This document shows positions 25,187-33,192 of a DNA stretch of 55,521 nucleotides, one piece after another. The translations under genes were made by a program, and so were the position numbers. Position 1 is the first letter of the stretch. Every line of letters starts with the position of its first letter. The notes under the pieces are model-generated. The model was not told where the DNA came from. It was given only the letters and a program-made list of their open reading frames with translations, and did no database searches. Source of the stretch: Streptomyces graminilatus (GTDB lineage Bacteria > Actinomycetota > Actinomycetes > Streptomycetales > Streptomycetaceae); assembly GCF_001418565.1 (NCBI RefSeq), contig NZ_LIQQ01000325.1, positions 1 to 55,521 of the forward strand. Direction: 5' to 3'.

Positions 25187-27442
25187 GTGGAGACCTTCGA
25201 TCTAACCAGACTGACAGATTTCGATTTCGAGGCTGTCTGTAAGGACATATTCGAGGCGGAGTATGGCGTAAGGCTAGAAATATTCTCACCCGGTGCAGAT
25301 TCTGGAGTCGATCTCCGTTACCTCCAGGGGGGAGGTTCTCAGCTTGTAATCCAATGCAAGCACTGGGTTCGCTCGCCACGCTCAAAACTGATCGAGCGAA
25401 TCAGGGTTTCCGAACTCCCGAAAGTGCAGAAACTCCAGCCGGATAGATACATTCTTGCCACCTCCGTGGAGTTGACGAAGGGCGCGAAAGATAAGATCTA
25501 TAATATCTTGTCGCCGTACGTGAAGACACCGAGTGACATCTATGGGATCACTGAAATAAATGCACTTCTTCGTAAGCATGAGAGTGTTGTCAGACGCCAT
25601 GTGCGCTTGTGGTTGACCAGTGCTTCCGTCTTGTCTGCGCTACTTTCTAAAAGCGTTTTGACGCGCTCTCAGCAACTCGCAGAAGAGTTGGACTCTACAC
25701 TTCGCACATATGCGCCTAACGAGAGCTACAGCAGAGCTGTGGAACTTTTGGAGACACGACACACGTGTGTGATAGCAGGGATCCCGGGGATCGGTAAGAC
25801 AACTTTGGCTCAAGTGCTCTGTGCTGGATACGTGAGCGAAGGGTATGAGCTCGTCGAGATATCTGCCGATCTTGATGAAGCAAATTCTCTCTGGGATGAG
25901 AAAGTTGCGCAGATCTACTACTACGACGATTTTCTAGGACAGACAACTCTAGAAGAGAAGCTCGGAAAGAATGAGGACAGTCGACTTCTCGCCTTTATGG
26001 GTAGAGTTGAAAAGTCTAATAATAAGCGGTTTATCCTCACGACGCGTGAATATATCCTTGCCCAAGCGCGGCAGCGATATGAAAAGCTTCATAGGCACCG
26101 CTTCGAGCTGCATACCTGTGTAGTTGATATGGCGGATTACACGTACCGCGCCAGAGGGGCCATTCTCTACAATCACGTATATGCCTCCGGTCTTGGCGAT
26201 GAATTGAAGTCCAGTTTCGCGGATCCTGCGGTGTATGTGCCAATCATTCGGCATCCTAACTTCAACCCTCGTGTGGTGGCAGCGACTATTGCTGAAGCGG
26301 ACAACTTCCCGTCCGTTGGTGAAGATATCGGGGGGCGTGTCCTAGAGAATCTTCGAGACCCCCGAAGTGTTTGGTCTCATATAGTAAGTCATCAGCTCAA
26401 AGACTCTGACATTCAACTTCTTGCGCTTACGTATACGTTTTTGAATGGCGTATATCTGGGCGACTTGCAGGATCTCTGGGCTTCTCTGAAGCGAAGTTCA
26501 CGAGATCTGCGAACCTCTATCGCCACTCTTGACGGGACGATGCTAAGAACCTATCGGAAATCCGATAAAATCTTCCTATCTTTCCATAATCCGTCCGTTC
26601 GCGACTTCATGCGAGAGTATCTCCTTGAGGATCGGTCGAATTTCCTGCAGCTCATCAATGGTTGCTCTCACTTTGAGCAGATCGAAGCCCTCTTGGTGAT
26701 GGCGAACGAGCGAAAAGAGGCCCTTCACTTCTTTAGGCAGAATCTCGATATAGTTGAACCCGTAGCGCTGAGTGCATATGAGTCCCAGGGTCTCCGTAAT
26801 GACGGTGTAAACACGAGCATCGACCCCGCAGAACGTGCCAGGGTGTACCTTCATCTCGGTAGGATACTCGCCTCTGAGGTAATTCTGGAGTGCGCCCGAA
26901 AGGCGATTATTGGAGATGAAGCCATTCTGGATGCATCGGATCCGGATGACGTTCTCGCGATTATTCAATTTTTGAACGAGTCAGATCGGCAATCATTGCG
27001 TGACGCTCTGCCAGATGCTGTCGATATGGCGACCGAATGGATTATGGGGGATTTGTCGTCATGGGATCTGATGGAGTCCGCTAAGAGCTTCCTGGAGAGC
27101 ATATCTGGCATTGTTCCAGAAATTGCGATTCCCGACGTTGAAGATGATATGCAGTGGTACGCAAAATATGCTATCGAGGCATGGGCGGAAGCGGGGCCTG
27201 ACTCGATGCTTGATCATTCGATGATGGAAAGGGTTCTGGCTTTCGCGGGTGATTATGAGGACCCAGGCCGAACTTTCCCCGGCTATAGCGAAGCCGTAGA
27301 TAGGATGCCGGACCTGGACGACGATTCATACGATTACGGTAGGCGTGAGCTATCGGGTTCTGATTCCGGAACGAGCCTTGTGCAGGAGATGAGAGATGTT
27401 GCGGACATGATGGGTTCGCTTCGGACTGATGATTCAGGTTGA
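25187..27442 (+). CDS. Mrr-type nuclease fused to a STAND NTPase, probable anti-phage protein
   Basis: The 751-aa product has at 11-60 a restriction-endonuclease-like domain with FEAVCKDIFEAEYG and the catalytic series GVDLRY (Asp42) and VIQCKHW (Gln56-Lys58). A STAND NTPase follows: Walker A GIPGIGKTT at about 198-206, YYYDDFLG at 244-251 (a landmark of the nSTAND3 group), and RFILTTREYI near 281 as sensor. The C-terminal ~350 residues are helical and probably sense the trigger. Architecture matches single-protein STAND defence (Avs-like). GTG at 25187 has GGGGG six bases upstream. Codon use is far more AT-rich than the backbone, indicating recent import. The final residues are acidic and serine-rich. 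Confidence 0.88.
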   Translation: METFDLTRLTDFDFEAVCKDIFEAEYGVRLEIFSPGADSGVDLRYLQGGGSQLVIQCKHWVRSPRSKLIERIRVSELPKVQKLQPDRYILATSVELTKGAKDKIYNILSPYVKTPSDIYGITEINALLRKHESVVRRHVRLWLTSASVLSALLSKSVLTRSQQLAEELDSTLRTYAPNESYSRAVELLETRHTCVIAGIPGIGKTTLAQVLCAGYVSEGYELVEISADLDEANSLWDEKVAQIYYYDDFLGQTTLEEKLGKNEDSRLLAFMGRVEKSNNKRFILTTREYILAQARQRYEKLHRHRFELHTCVVDMADYTYRARGAILYNHVYASGLGDELKSSFADPAVYVPIIRHPNFNPRVVAATIAEADNFPSVGEDIGGRVLENLRDPRSVWSHIVSHQLKDSDIQLLALTYTFLNGVYLGDLQDLWASLKRSSRDLRTSIATLDGTMLRTYRKSDKIFLSFHNPSVRDFMREYLLEDRSNFLQLINGCSHFEQIEALLVMANERKEALHFFRQNLDIVEPVALSAYESQGLRNDGVNTSIDPAERARVYLHLGRILASEVILECARKAIIGDEAILDASDPDDVLAIIQFLNESDRQSLRDALPDAVDMATEWIMGDLSSWDLMESAKSFLESISGIVPEIAIPDVEDDMQWYAKYAIEAWAEAGPDSMLDHSMMERVLAFAGDYEDPGRTFPGYSEAVDRMPDLDDDSYDYGRRELSGSDSGTSLVQEMRDVADMMGSLRTDDSG

Positions 27443-27468
27443 CGCGTAGCGGCTTTGGGGTGGCGCTG

Positions 27469-27579
27469 CTTTGGCGCGAGTGATCATGGCCCCGTAAGCG
27501 TCCAGCGCGTCGGGCAGTCTGTGGACCTGCCCGGTAAAGCACGACGTTGGGGCCATGATCTTCGAGGCTCGCGCCAAAG
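27469..27579. other. Large imperfect cruciform (111 nt)
   Basis: Outer arms CTTTGGCGCGAG / CTCGCGCCAAAG and next arms GATCATGGCCCC / GGGGCCATGATC are each perfect 12-bp complements. Inside, CGGGCAG / CTGCCCG forms the tip. It lies between the convergent STAND and Nudix genes. It could be a bidirectional terminator, or a single-strand origin of the rolling-circle replicon. Confidence 0.75.
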
Positions 27580-27786
27580 TGGCTCAGTAAAGCCGTGGAG
27601 CCGACCGCCCCAGCCACGACGTACCCCTTCTCTGGCATCAGGTGGCTGATTGCTTTGAGCGCGGCACGGGCGTCGGCCGGGCTGGAGCGGGGCGGAGACA
27701 GGAGCGCAGGCCCGGCCGGGGGTCGGGCCGCGCGCGGGGAGCGGAGCGAGCCGCACTTGATGAAGGAGAGAAAGTCTTATCCCGCT

Positions 27787-27801
27787 GGGATGAGGTGCTG
27801 T
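27787..27801 (+). repeat. IS target-site duplication, left copy
   Basis: GGGATGAGGTGCTGT, identical to 29788-29802 and directly abutting the IS end TGTCCGG. Confidence 0.9.
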
Positions 27802-29787
27802 TGTCCGGTCCCGGTAGATGCTTGACAGTTCGATCCCAGCTGATGGTTGACGGTGGCCGTGATCGGCTTTGCTGTGCGCGTTGTTGCGGCGTGTGGCGGG
27901 AGGCCGGGATTGGCTCTGGTGGAGTTGTCGGTTGTCGAGCAGAGATACCGGGCTGTGCTTGCGGTGCTGGCGGGTGCGACGGTGACGGAGGTCGCCGCGT
28001 CGCTTGGTGTGTCGCGGCAGACGGTGAGCGGGTGGAAGTCCCGGTATGCCGCCGCTGGTCTGGCGGGGCTGGCGGACCGTTCGCGTAGGCCGGCGTCGTG
28101 TCCGCATCAGGTGTCTGCCGAGGTGGAGGCGGCCGTGTGCGAGCTGCGGCGTAAGCATCCTCGGTGGGGTCCGCGGCGGATCGCTCATGTGCTGGAGCGG
28201 TCCGGGGCGGTGAGCCCGGTGCCGTCGCGGATGACCGTGTATCGGATCCTGGTGCGGCATGGCCTGGTGGAGCCGGGTGTGCGGCGCCGGAAGCGGTCGG
28301 ATTACAAGCGTTGGCAGCGGGATCGGCCGATGCAGCTGTGGCAGATGGACATCGTCGGCGGGGTGATGCTCGTCGACCCGGTGACTGGGGAGTTGTCCGA
28401 GGCCAAGGTCGTGACCGGGGTGGATGACCATTCCCGGTACTGCGTGATCGCGTCGGTGGTCGAGCGGGCGACTGGGAGGGCGGTGTGCTCGGCGTTCGCT
28501 GGGGCCTTGCGGACGTTCGGGGTGCCGGAAGAGGTGCTCACGGACAACGGAAAGCAGTTCACCGACCGGTTCGGGCATGGTGGTGAGGTGTTGTTCGACC
28601 GGATCTGCCGGGAGAACGGGATCGCGCACCGTCTTACGCAGCCGGCGTCTCCGACCACGACGGGCAAGGTGGAGCGGTTCCATCAGACGCTGCGGCGTGA
28701 ACTCCTTGACGACTGTGGTGCGTTCGAGAGCATCGGGGCGGCTCAGGCAGCGCTGGATGCGTGGGTCGAGGAGTACAACTCCTCGCGGCCGCATCAGGCG
28801 CTGGACATGGACTCGCCTGCCGACCGGTTCACCCCGGTGCCCGAGCGGGAGCGGGGCGTACTGGGGGTGAGGGTGCCCGGAGTGCTCGCGCTGGTCCCGC
28901 AGCAGCGGACACCTCCTGCGGAGCCGGATCCGGTCGAAGTGGCGTCCGTGCCGGCCGGCCTGCCTGAGCTGGCCCCGGCGGCGGGGTTGGTGGAGCCCGG
29001 TGGGCCGGTGGAGTTCGAGCGAGTGGTGCCTGCGAGTGGGAATCTGCAGGTGGCGGGCAAACAGTTCTGGCTGGGGCCTGCCCGCTCAGGGCTGACGGTG
29101 ACCTTCTGGGCCGACACCTCGGTGATCCATCTGCTGATTGCCGGAGCACGGATCAAGACCGTGCGCTCGCACCTGTCGGTGGCGGATCTGGCCCGGCTGG
29201 CCGTCCGGGGTGGACGCGTGGCGGGAGGGGCCCCGCTTCCGGCCGGCGGCGGGGCCGCGTTCGAGGTGGACCGGGTGGTGAACAACAGCGGCCTGGTGGG
29301 CCTGGGCGGGCACCAGGTGCTGGCGGCGGAGATCCTGGGCGGCCGCCAGGTGGGTATCCGCATCGACGACGAAACACTGTCGTTCTTCGACCTGTCCTCG
29401 CGGGAACTGCTTCGGGTGCGGCCCAATCCGCTGACCAGCGAGGAAATCCGCAGGCTGCGGGGCCTGCGTCTGGCCGGACCGCCACCGCGTCCGGGCGTCG
29501 AGCCCGTGCGGGTACAGCGGCGGGTCAGCACGGTGGGCACGGTCATGGTCTGCCGCCAGGTCGTCTCCCTCGGCCGCATGTACGCAGGGCAGACCGTGAC
29601 CGTGCACGTCTCGGACTCCACGATCACTGTCGAGCTGGACGGCCAGGTCCGGGTGATCCGCCGCACGACCGACGTCCCGGTCCGTAACGTGAAAGCGAAC
29701 AAGCCCCACGGGGCTTCCCATGTTGTCTAGGCCCACCGTCAAGCATCACCTGGGACCAGAACGTCAGGCATCAGCTGGGATCCGACA
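27802..29787 (+). mobile_element. IS481-family insertion sequence, 1986 bp
   Basis: Ends are TGTCCGGTCCC... and ...GGATCCGACA, i.e. 5'-TGT...ACA-3'. The terminal inverted repeats match at 19 of the first 25 positions. Each end has a second subterminal copy of the GGTCCCAG-GTGATG-TTGACGGTGG-type motif. It is flanked by a 15-bp direct target duplication. It carries one transposase gene and interrupts the 3' end of the Nudix gene. Confidence 0.9.
27847..29730 (+). CDS. IS481-family transposase with long C-terminal domain
   Basis: The 627-aa product has an N-terminal helix-turn-helix (TVTEVAASLGVSRQTVSGWK), a linker, and a DDE integrase core with WQMDIVGG (Asp), EVLTDNGKQF (Asp) and TTTGKVERFHQT (Glu). 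The core ends near residue 335 at NSSRPHQALDMDSPADRF, where most IS481 enzymes stop. About 290 further residues are beta-rich (VAGKQFWLGPARSGLTVTFW; QVRVIRRTTDVPVRN). Such long forms are known in actinomycetes. Start uncertain: TTG 27847 or the internal GTGs soon after. The frame is intact. Confidence 0.88.
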   Translation: MTVAVIGFAVRVVAACGGRPGLALVELSVVEQRYRAVLAVLAGATVTEVAASLGVSRQTVSGWKSRYAAAGLAGLADRSRRPASCPHQVSAEVEAAVCELRRKHPRWGPRRIAHVLERSGAVSPVPSRMTVYRILVRHGLVEPGVRRRKRSDYKRWQRDRPMQLWQMDIVGGVMLVDPVTGELSEAKVVTGVDDHSRYCVIASVVERATGRAVCSAFAGALRTFGVPEEVLTDNGKQFTDRFGHGGEVLFDRICRENGIAHRLTQPASPTTTGKVERFHQTLRRELLDDCGAFESIGAAQAALDAWVEEYNSSRPHQALDMDSPADRFTPVPERERGVLGVRVPGVLALVPQQRTPPAEPDPVEVASVPAGLPELAPAAGLVEPGGPVEFERVVPASGNLQVAGKQFWLGPARSGLTVTFWADTSVIHLLIAGARIKTVRSHLSVADLARLAVRGGRVAGGAPLPAGGGAAFEVDRVVNNSGLVGLGGHQVLAAEILGGRQVGIRIDDETLSFFDLSSRELLRVRPNPLTSEEIRRLRGLRLAGPPPRPGVEPVRVQRRVSTVGTVMVCRQVVSLGRMYAGQTVTVHVSDSTITVELDGQVRVIRRTTDVPVRNVKANKPHGASHVV

Positions 29788-30230
29788 GGGATGAGGTGCT
29801 GTCCGTCATGGCTTCGTACATGGGGCCCGTTGCCGTCCAAGGCGTCCAGGAGTCTGATGGCGAAGGCCTCGGACATGCGCTCGCTGACCTCCTCGGGTGT
29901 GAGCCACGAGACCGCCGTGGACTCGCTGGAGGTGCGTTCGGTGCCGCCTGAGGGCTTGCAGCGGAAGACCAGGGCGATGATGCCGCGGGTCATGTTCTTG
30001 TAGACGCCGGTGAGTTCGTCGACCTCGATGTGGATGCCGGTCTCCTCCAGGACCTCGCGAGTGACGCCGGCCTCGGGTGTCTCGTCGAGTTCGAGGATGC
30101 CGCCGGGGAGTTCCCAGGTGCCGTTGTCGGCTCGGCGGATCGCCAGGAGGTGGCCGTCCTCGCGCACCACTACTCCGGCTACGGACACGGAGTGCAGGGG
30201 AGGGGCTGTCGCTTCCTGTGGTTGACTCAT
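29739..30230 (-). CDS. pif: Nudix hydrolase, Pif-like immunity factor, 3' end altered by an IS
   Basis: 163 aa with a complete Nudix box: GGILELDETPEAGVTREVLE followed by ETGI. In pSAM2 the Nudix protein Pif prevents redundant transfer between cells already carrying the element, and the position beside korSA fits. The IS481 copy sits in the final codons: the original frame read ...GQHLIPAG then TAA (stop complement at 27777-27779, beyond the IS), giving 150 aa. Now the chain reads into the IS and gains a 15-residue foreign tail in place of two residues. The catalytic box is untouched. The start overlaps a KorSA-type operator, and no ribosome site precedes it, so it may be leaderless. Confidence 0.85.
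   Translation of the reverse strand: MSQPQEATAPPLHSVSVAGVVVREDGHLLAIRRADNGTWELPGGILELDETPEAGVTREVLEETGIHIEVDELTGVYKNMTRGIIALVFRCKPSGGTERTSSESTAVSWLTPEEVSERMSEAFAIRLLDALDGNGPHVRSHDGQHLIPVGSQLMPDVLVPGDA
29788..29802 (+). repeat. IS target-site duplication, right copy
   Basis: GGGATGAGGTGCTGT, within the Nudix coding sequence (codons for the GQHLIP end). Confidence 0.9.
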
Positions 30231-30242
30231 GTAGAGGAGCTT
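30223..30242. promoter_or_regulatory. KorSA-type operator 1 (pif/korSA)
   Basis: TGACTCATGTAGAGGAGCTT resembles the operators at 31091 and 31127. It overlaps the Nudix start codon and lies 19 bp upstream of korSA, so it can control both divergent genes. Confidence 0.65.
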
Positions 30243-30260
30243 AGGAGGCAGAGAAGGACT

Positions 30261-31040
30261 ATGGGAACTGCTGCTGGAGGGGGCGCGGCCGGGCCTCGGT
30301 ATGTGCAGATCGCGGAAGAGATCGTGCAGCAGATCCGGGCGGGGATTCTGAAGCCTGGTGACATGGTGCCGAGTGAAGCGGAGCTGGTGGATCGCTACGG
30401 CGTGTCTGGCGGCACGATCCGTAAGGCCATGGTCGAGGTGCGGGCGAGTGGACTCGTCGAGACCCGGCACGGCAAGGGCTCGATCGTAAAGAACCGGCCT
30501 CCCGTGCGGCACCGCTCCTCCGATCGCTTCCGGCGCTCGCTTCGGCAAGGAGGGCAGGCGGCCTACCTTGCGGAGTCCGCGCAGTCCGGCGCCACCGCAA
30601 AGGTCAGCGTCCTCTACATCGGGCCCATGGAGGCTCCCGAGGATGCCGCCCAACGGCTGGGAGTCCCCGCCGGTACGCAGGTGTTGGCCCGTCGGCGCCT
30701 CTACTTCCGCAACGGCATTCCGGTCGAGACCGCCACGTCCTACCTGCCGTGGGACGTCGTGAAGGAGATCCCGGAGCTGTTCGCCGAGAACCCCGGCGGC
30801 GGTGGCATCTATGCCCGACTCGAAGACCACGGACATGAGTTCGCCGAGTTCGCCGAGACTCTGCAAGCGCGGCCGGCCTCGAAGGCGGAAGCCACAGAGT
30901 TGGCACTCAGCCCGGGTGCGCCCGTGGTTCATCTGATCCGTGAAGCTCGTACGACCGCGGGTCTCGTTGTCGAGGTGTGCGACACGCTCATGGCCGCTGA
31001 CCAGTTCGTTTTCGAGTACCGCATCCCTGCCGACGACTGA
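30261..31040 (+). CDS. korSA: GntR/HutC-family repressor, KorSA-like
   Basis: The 259-aa product has a winged helix at about 15-85 (YVQIAEEIVQQIRAGILKPG, PSEAELVDRYGVSGGTIRKA, RHGKGSIV) and a UTRA domain (VLYIGPMEAPEDAAQRLGVP; YLPWDVVKEIPELF). In pSAM2, KorSA represses pra and its own gene and so keeps the element integrated. The same gene order and a set of matching palindromes around it support that role here. ATG 30261 follows AAGGA. Confidence 0.85.
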   Translation: MGTAAGGGAAGPRYVQIAEEIVQQIRAGILKPGDMVPSEAELVDRYGVSGGTIRKAMVEVRASGLVETRHGKGSIVKNRPPVRHRSSDRFRRSLRQGGQAAYLAESAQSGATAKVSVLYIGPMEAPEDAAQRLGVPAGTQVLARRRLYFRNGIPVETATSYLPWDVVKEIPELFAENPGGGGIYARLEDHGHEFAEFAETLQARPASKAEATELALSPGAPVVHLIREARTTAGLVVEVCDTLMAADQFVFEYRIPADD

Positions 31041-31090
31041 CGTCCGCTCAACTCCCCGCAGCCCGTCGCGAGTTCTTCTTCGCGGCGGGT

Positions 31091-31110
31091 TGACTCATGT
31101 ACAGGAGTGA
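31091..31110. promoter_or_regulatory. KorSA-type operator 2
   Basis: TGACTCATGTACAGGAGTGA, 70-89 bp upstream of the pra-like gene. It shares the ACTCATGTA-A-GAG core with operator 1. Confidence 0.7.
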
Positions 31111-31126
31111 TGCACTCTTCTTCATG

Positions 31127-31146
31127 TCACTCATATACATGAGTGA
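31127..31146. promoter_or_regulatory. KorSA-type operator 3, near-perfect palindrome
   Basis: TCACTCATATACATGAGTGA: the two 8-bp arms TCACTCAT and ATGAGTGA are exact complements. It is the best site of the set, 34 bp before the pra-like start. Confidence 0.75.
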
Positions 31147-31153
31147 CGGAGTT

Positions 31154-31173
31154 CAGCATCTATAGAGGAGTGA
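31154..31173. promoter_or_regulatory. Possible weak KorSA-type operator 4
   Basis: CAGCATCTATAGAGGAGTGA keeps the right half (GAGTGA) but has a poor left half. It overlaps the ribosome site of the pra-like gene (GAGGAG). Confidence 0.4.
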
Positions 31174-31179
31174 TCTGCT

Positions 31180-31542
31180 GTGCGTCAGATTCCCGTCGAC
31201 ACCTCCGCCGCGATCGTGATGGTCGCCAAGACCCCGCAGCCCAAGGTCAAGGACCGCCGCACGGGCGAGATCGCCATGGACATCGAGTCCGGCGCGAAGC
31301 TGATGACCGTCGACGTGATGTTCGCGGCGAACGAAGAGGTGGAGATCCTGTCCATCACCGTCCCGGAGCCCGGGATCAGCGGTGAGCTGGCCATGGGCAC
31401 GCCGGTCGCGCTCACCGGCCTGATCGCACGGCCCTGGGAGAACGACTTCAACGGCCAGAAGCGGCACGGCATCGCGTTCCGCGCGGTCGCGGTCACCTCG
31501 CTCGCCAACGTCAACGCCGCCGCAGGACCGAAGGCGGCCTGA
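31180..31542 (+). CDS. pra: SCO3933-family regulatory protein, Pra-like replication activator
   Basis: 120 aa from GTG 31180 with GAGGAG upstream. MRQIPVDTSAAIVMVAKTPQ, then ESGAKLMTVDVMFAANEEVE and GTPVALTGLIARPWENDFNG are typical of the SCO3933 family that sits between korSA and the tra gene in Streptomyces elements. In pSAM2 this position is held by Pra, which activates repSA-xis-int. The beta-rich layout resembles single-strand-binding or OB folds. The KorSA operators lie in its promoter. It overlaps traSA by one base (TGATG). Confidence 0.75.
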   Translation: MRQIPVDTSAAIVMVAKTPQPKVKDRRTGEIAMDIESGAKLMTVDVMFAANEEVEILSITVPEPGISGELAMGTPVALTGLIARPWENDFNGQKRHGIAFRAVAVTSLANVNAAAGPKAA

Positions 31543-32900
31543 TGATGACCGGCTTCACGGTCGCTCTGGTGCTGGTCGTCGCTGCCGTGGGTCTCCTGCG
31601 GTGGCGGCGCCCCGCCTGGTACTGGCTGGCCTTCGGGGTCACCCTGGCCACGCTCCGGGTCCTGCTCCGGTACGGCTCCGTCATGGACGCGTGCGGGCTG
31701 ACCGTACCGCCCGCGAGATGGCGGCTCGCCCTGGCACGGGCCGCCAACCGACCGATACCGGAGTCCCGTCCGCCGCGCATTCTGCGGCTGCTGCCGACTC
31801 GTACAGGCCTGGTCCTGCGGCTCAAGTTGCGCCCCGGCCAGGACGCCTTCGACATCGCCGCCGCCTCGGACCGGCTTCGGCACTCGTTCTCGATGTACGG
31901 CGTGACCTCGCGTGAGCTGCGGTCCGGCGTCGTAGAGGTGCGGATGACCGGCTACGACGTGCTCAAGCGGGTGCAGATGCCCGCCGTGACCGAGACCCGG
32001 CCCATGCGGGTACCGGTCGCCCTGCGACAGGACGGCTCGGTGCACTACCGCGACTACCGGGCGATACCTCATGCCCTCACCCTCGGGGCCACGGAATCCG
32101 GCAAGTCCGTCTACCAACGCAACCTGGTCGCCGGACTCGCCCCGATGGACGTCGCTCTCGTCGGCATCGACTGCAAGCAAGGAGTGGAGCTGTTCCCGCT
32201 GGCCCGTAGGTTCTCCGCGCTGGCCGACAACCCCGACACCGCCGCCGAGCTGCTCGACGCGCTCGTGGCCCGTATGGCAGACGTCTATCAGATCATCCGT
32301 GCCCAGCAACGGATCACCGTCGACGTGCCAGACGCGGAGATCGCCTCCGACATCTGGGACCTGCCCGACGGACTGCGTCCGACCCCGGTCGTCGTCCTGG
32401 TCGACGAGGTTGCCGAACTCGCCCTGTACGCCAACAAGGAGGAGGAGAAGCGGCGGGATCGCATCATCACCGACCTCGTCCGCCTCGCCCAGCTCGGCCG
32501 CGCCGCCGGCATCTACCTGGAAATCTGCGGACAGCGCTTCGGCTCCGAACTCGGCAAGGGCATCACCATGCTCCGCGCCCAGCTCACTGGCCGTACCGCC
32601 CACCGCGTCAACGACGAGACCTCCGCCAACATGGCCTTCGGCGATATCTCCCCGGACGCCGTCCTCGCCGCCATCCAGATCCCGGCCGAGATGCGGGGGA
32701 TTGCCATCGCGGGTGACTCCTCCGGTGGCTGGCACCGCATCCGTGCCCCTCACACCTCGCTCCGCCAGGCCGTGAACCTCTGCAACAGGCACGCCGACCG
32801 GACCCCGGACCTGCCCGAGCTGGCGCCGTTCCGGCCCGCCCTCGCCGGACCCGTCGCCGCTCCCGTGCCGTCGGCCAAGCCTTCTCCGGCCACCGCCTGA
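31542..32900 (+). CDS. traSA: FtsK/SpoIIIE-type conjugation ATPase
   Basis: The 452-aa motor pumps double-stranded element DNA between hyphae. Two N-terminal helices (FTVALVLVVAAVGLL; WYWLAFGVTLATLRVLL) anchor it, followed by Walker A GATESGKS near 179-186, Walker B VVVLVDEVAELA near 285-296 and ICGQRFGSELGKGITMLRAQ. It is shorter than chromosomal FtsK and lacks a gamma domain proper, as usual for AICE Tra proteins. It is the first gene of the transfer/spread operon. Confidence 0.92.
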   Translation: MMTGFTVALVLVVAAVGLLRWRRPAWYWLAFGVTLATLRVLLRYGSVMDACGLTVPPARWRLALARAANRPIPESRPPRILRLLPTRTGLVLRLKLRPGQDAFDIAAASDRLRHSFSMYGVTSRELRSGVVEVRMTGYDVLKRVQMPAVTETRPMRVPVALRQDGSVHYRDYRAIPHALTLGATESGKSVYQRNLVAGLAPMDVALVGIDCKQGVELFPLARRFSALADNPDTAAELLDALVARMADVYQIIRAQQRITVDVPDAEIASDIWDLPDGLRPTPVVVLVDEVAELALYANKEEEKRRDRIITDLVRLAQLGRAAGIYLEICGQRFGSELGKGITMLRAQLTGRTAHRVNDETSANMAFGDISPDAVLAAIQIPAEMRGIAIAGDSSGGWHRIRAPHTSLRQAVNLCNRHADRTPDLPELAPFRPALAGPVAAPVPSAKPSPATA

Positions 32901-32985
32901 TCTCTCGCTCGTACCCATCGGCCGGCGTGACCGTCTTCGCGCCAAGTCCCTACCCCCGCCATGCCTGATGAAGGGAGAACTCGGC

Positions 32986-33192
32986 ATGTGCCCGAACTGC
33001 GAGGACTTCGCCCGGACCGTGCTCCTCCTCGGCCAACTCGCCCTGTACGCCGACATGGGCGGCGCCGACCTCGACTTCGTGGAAGCAGTCAGCACGTCCC
33101 TCGCCGTCTCGTTGCCCGAGCCGCCGCCCGGCATGTTCCCGTCCGGCGACGACTTCGACGGCGGCCCTATCTACCCCGGTGAGGACTCCTGA
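32986..33192 (+). CDS. Small Cys-containing element protein
   Basis: 68 aa from ATG 32986 (GGGAG eight bases upstream; ATG 32968 in frame is less well placed). Begins MCPNCEDFARTVLLLGQLAL. The acidic/proline-rich end stops exactly where the SpdB-like gene begins (TGATG). Found in transfer operons of this kind; role unknown. Confidence 0.65.
   Translation: MCPNCEDFARTVLLLGQLALYADMGGADLDFVEAVSTSLAVSLPEPPPGMFPSGDDFDGGPIYPGEDS

Noticed and set aside
27484..28794. 436-aa minus-strand frame across the IS
   Set aside because: Antisense to the transposase and crosses the IS boundary.
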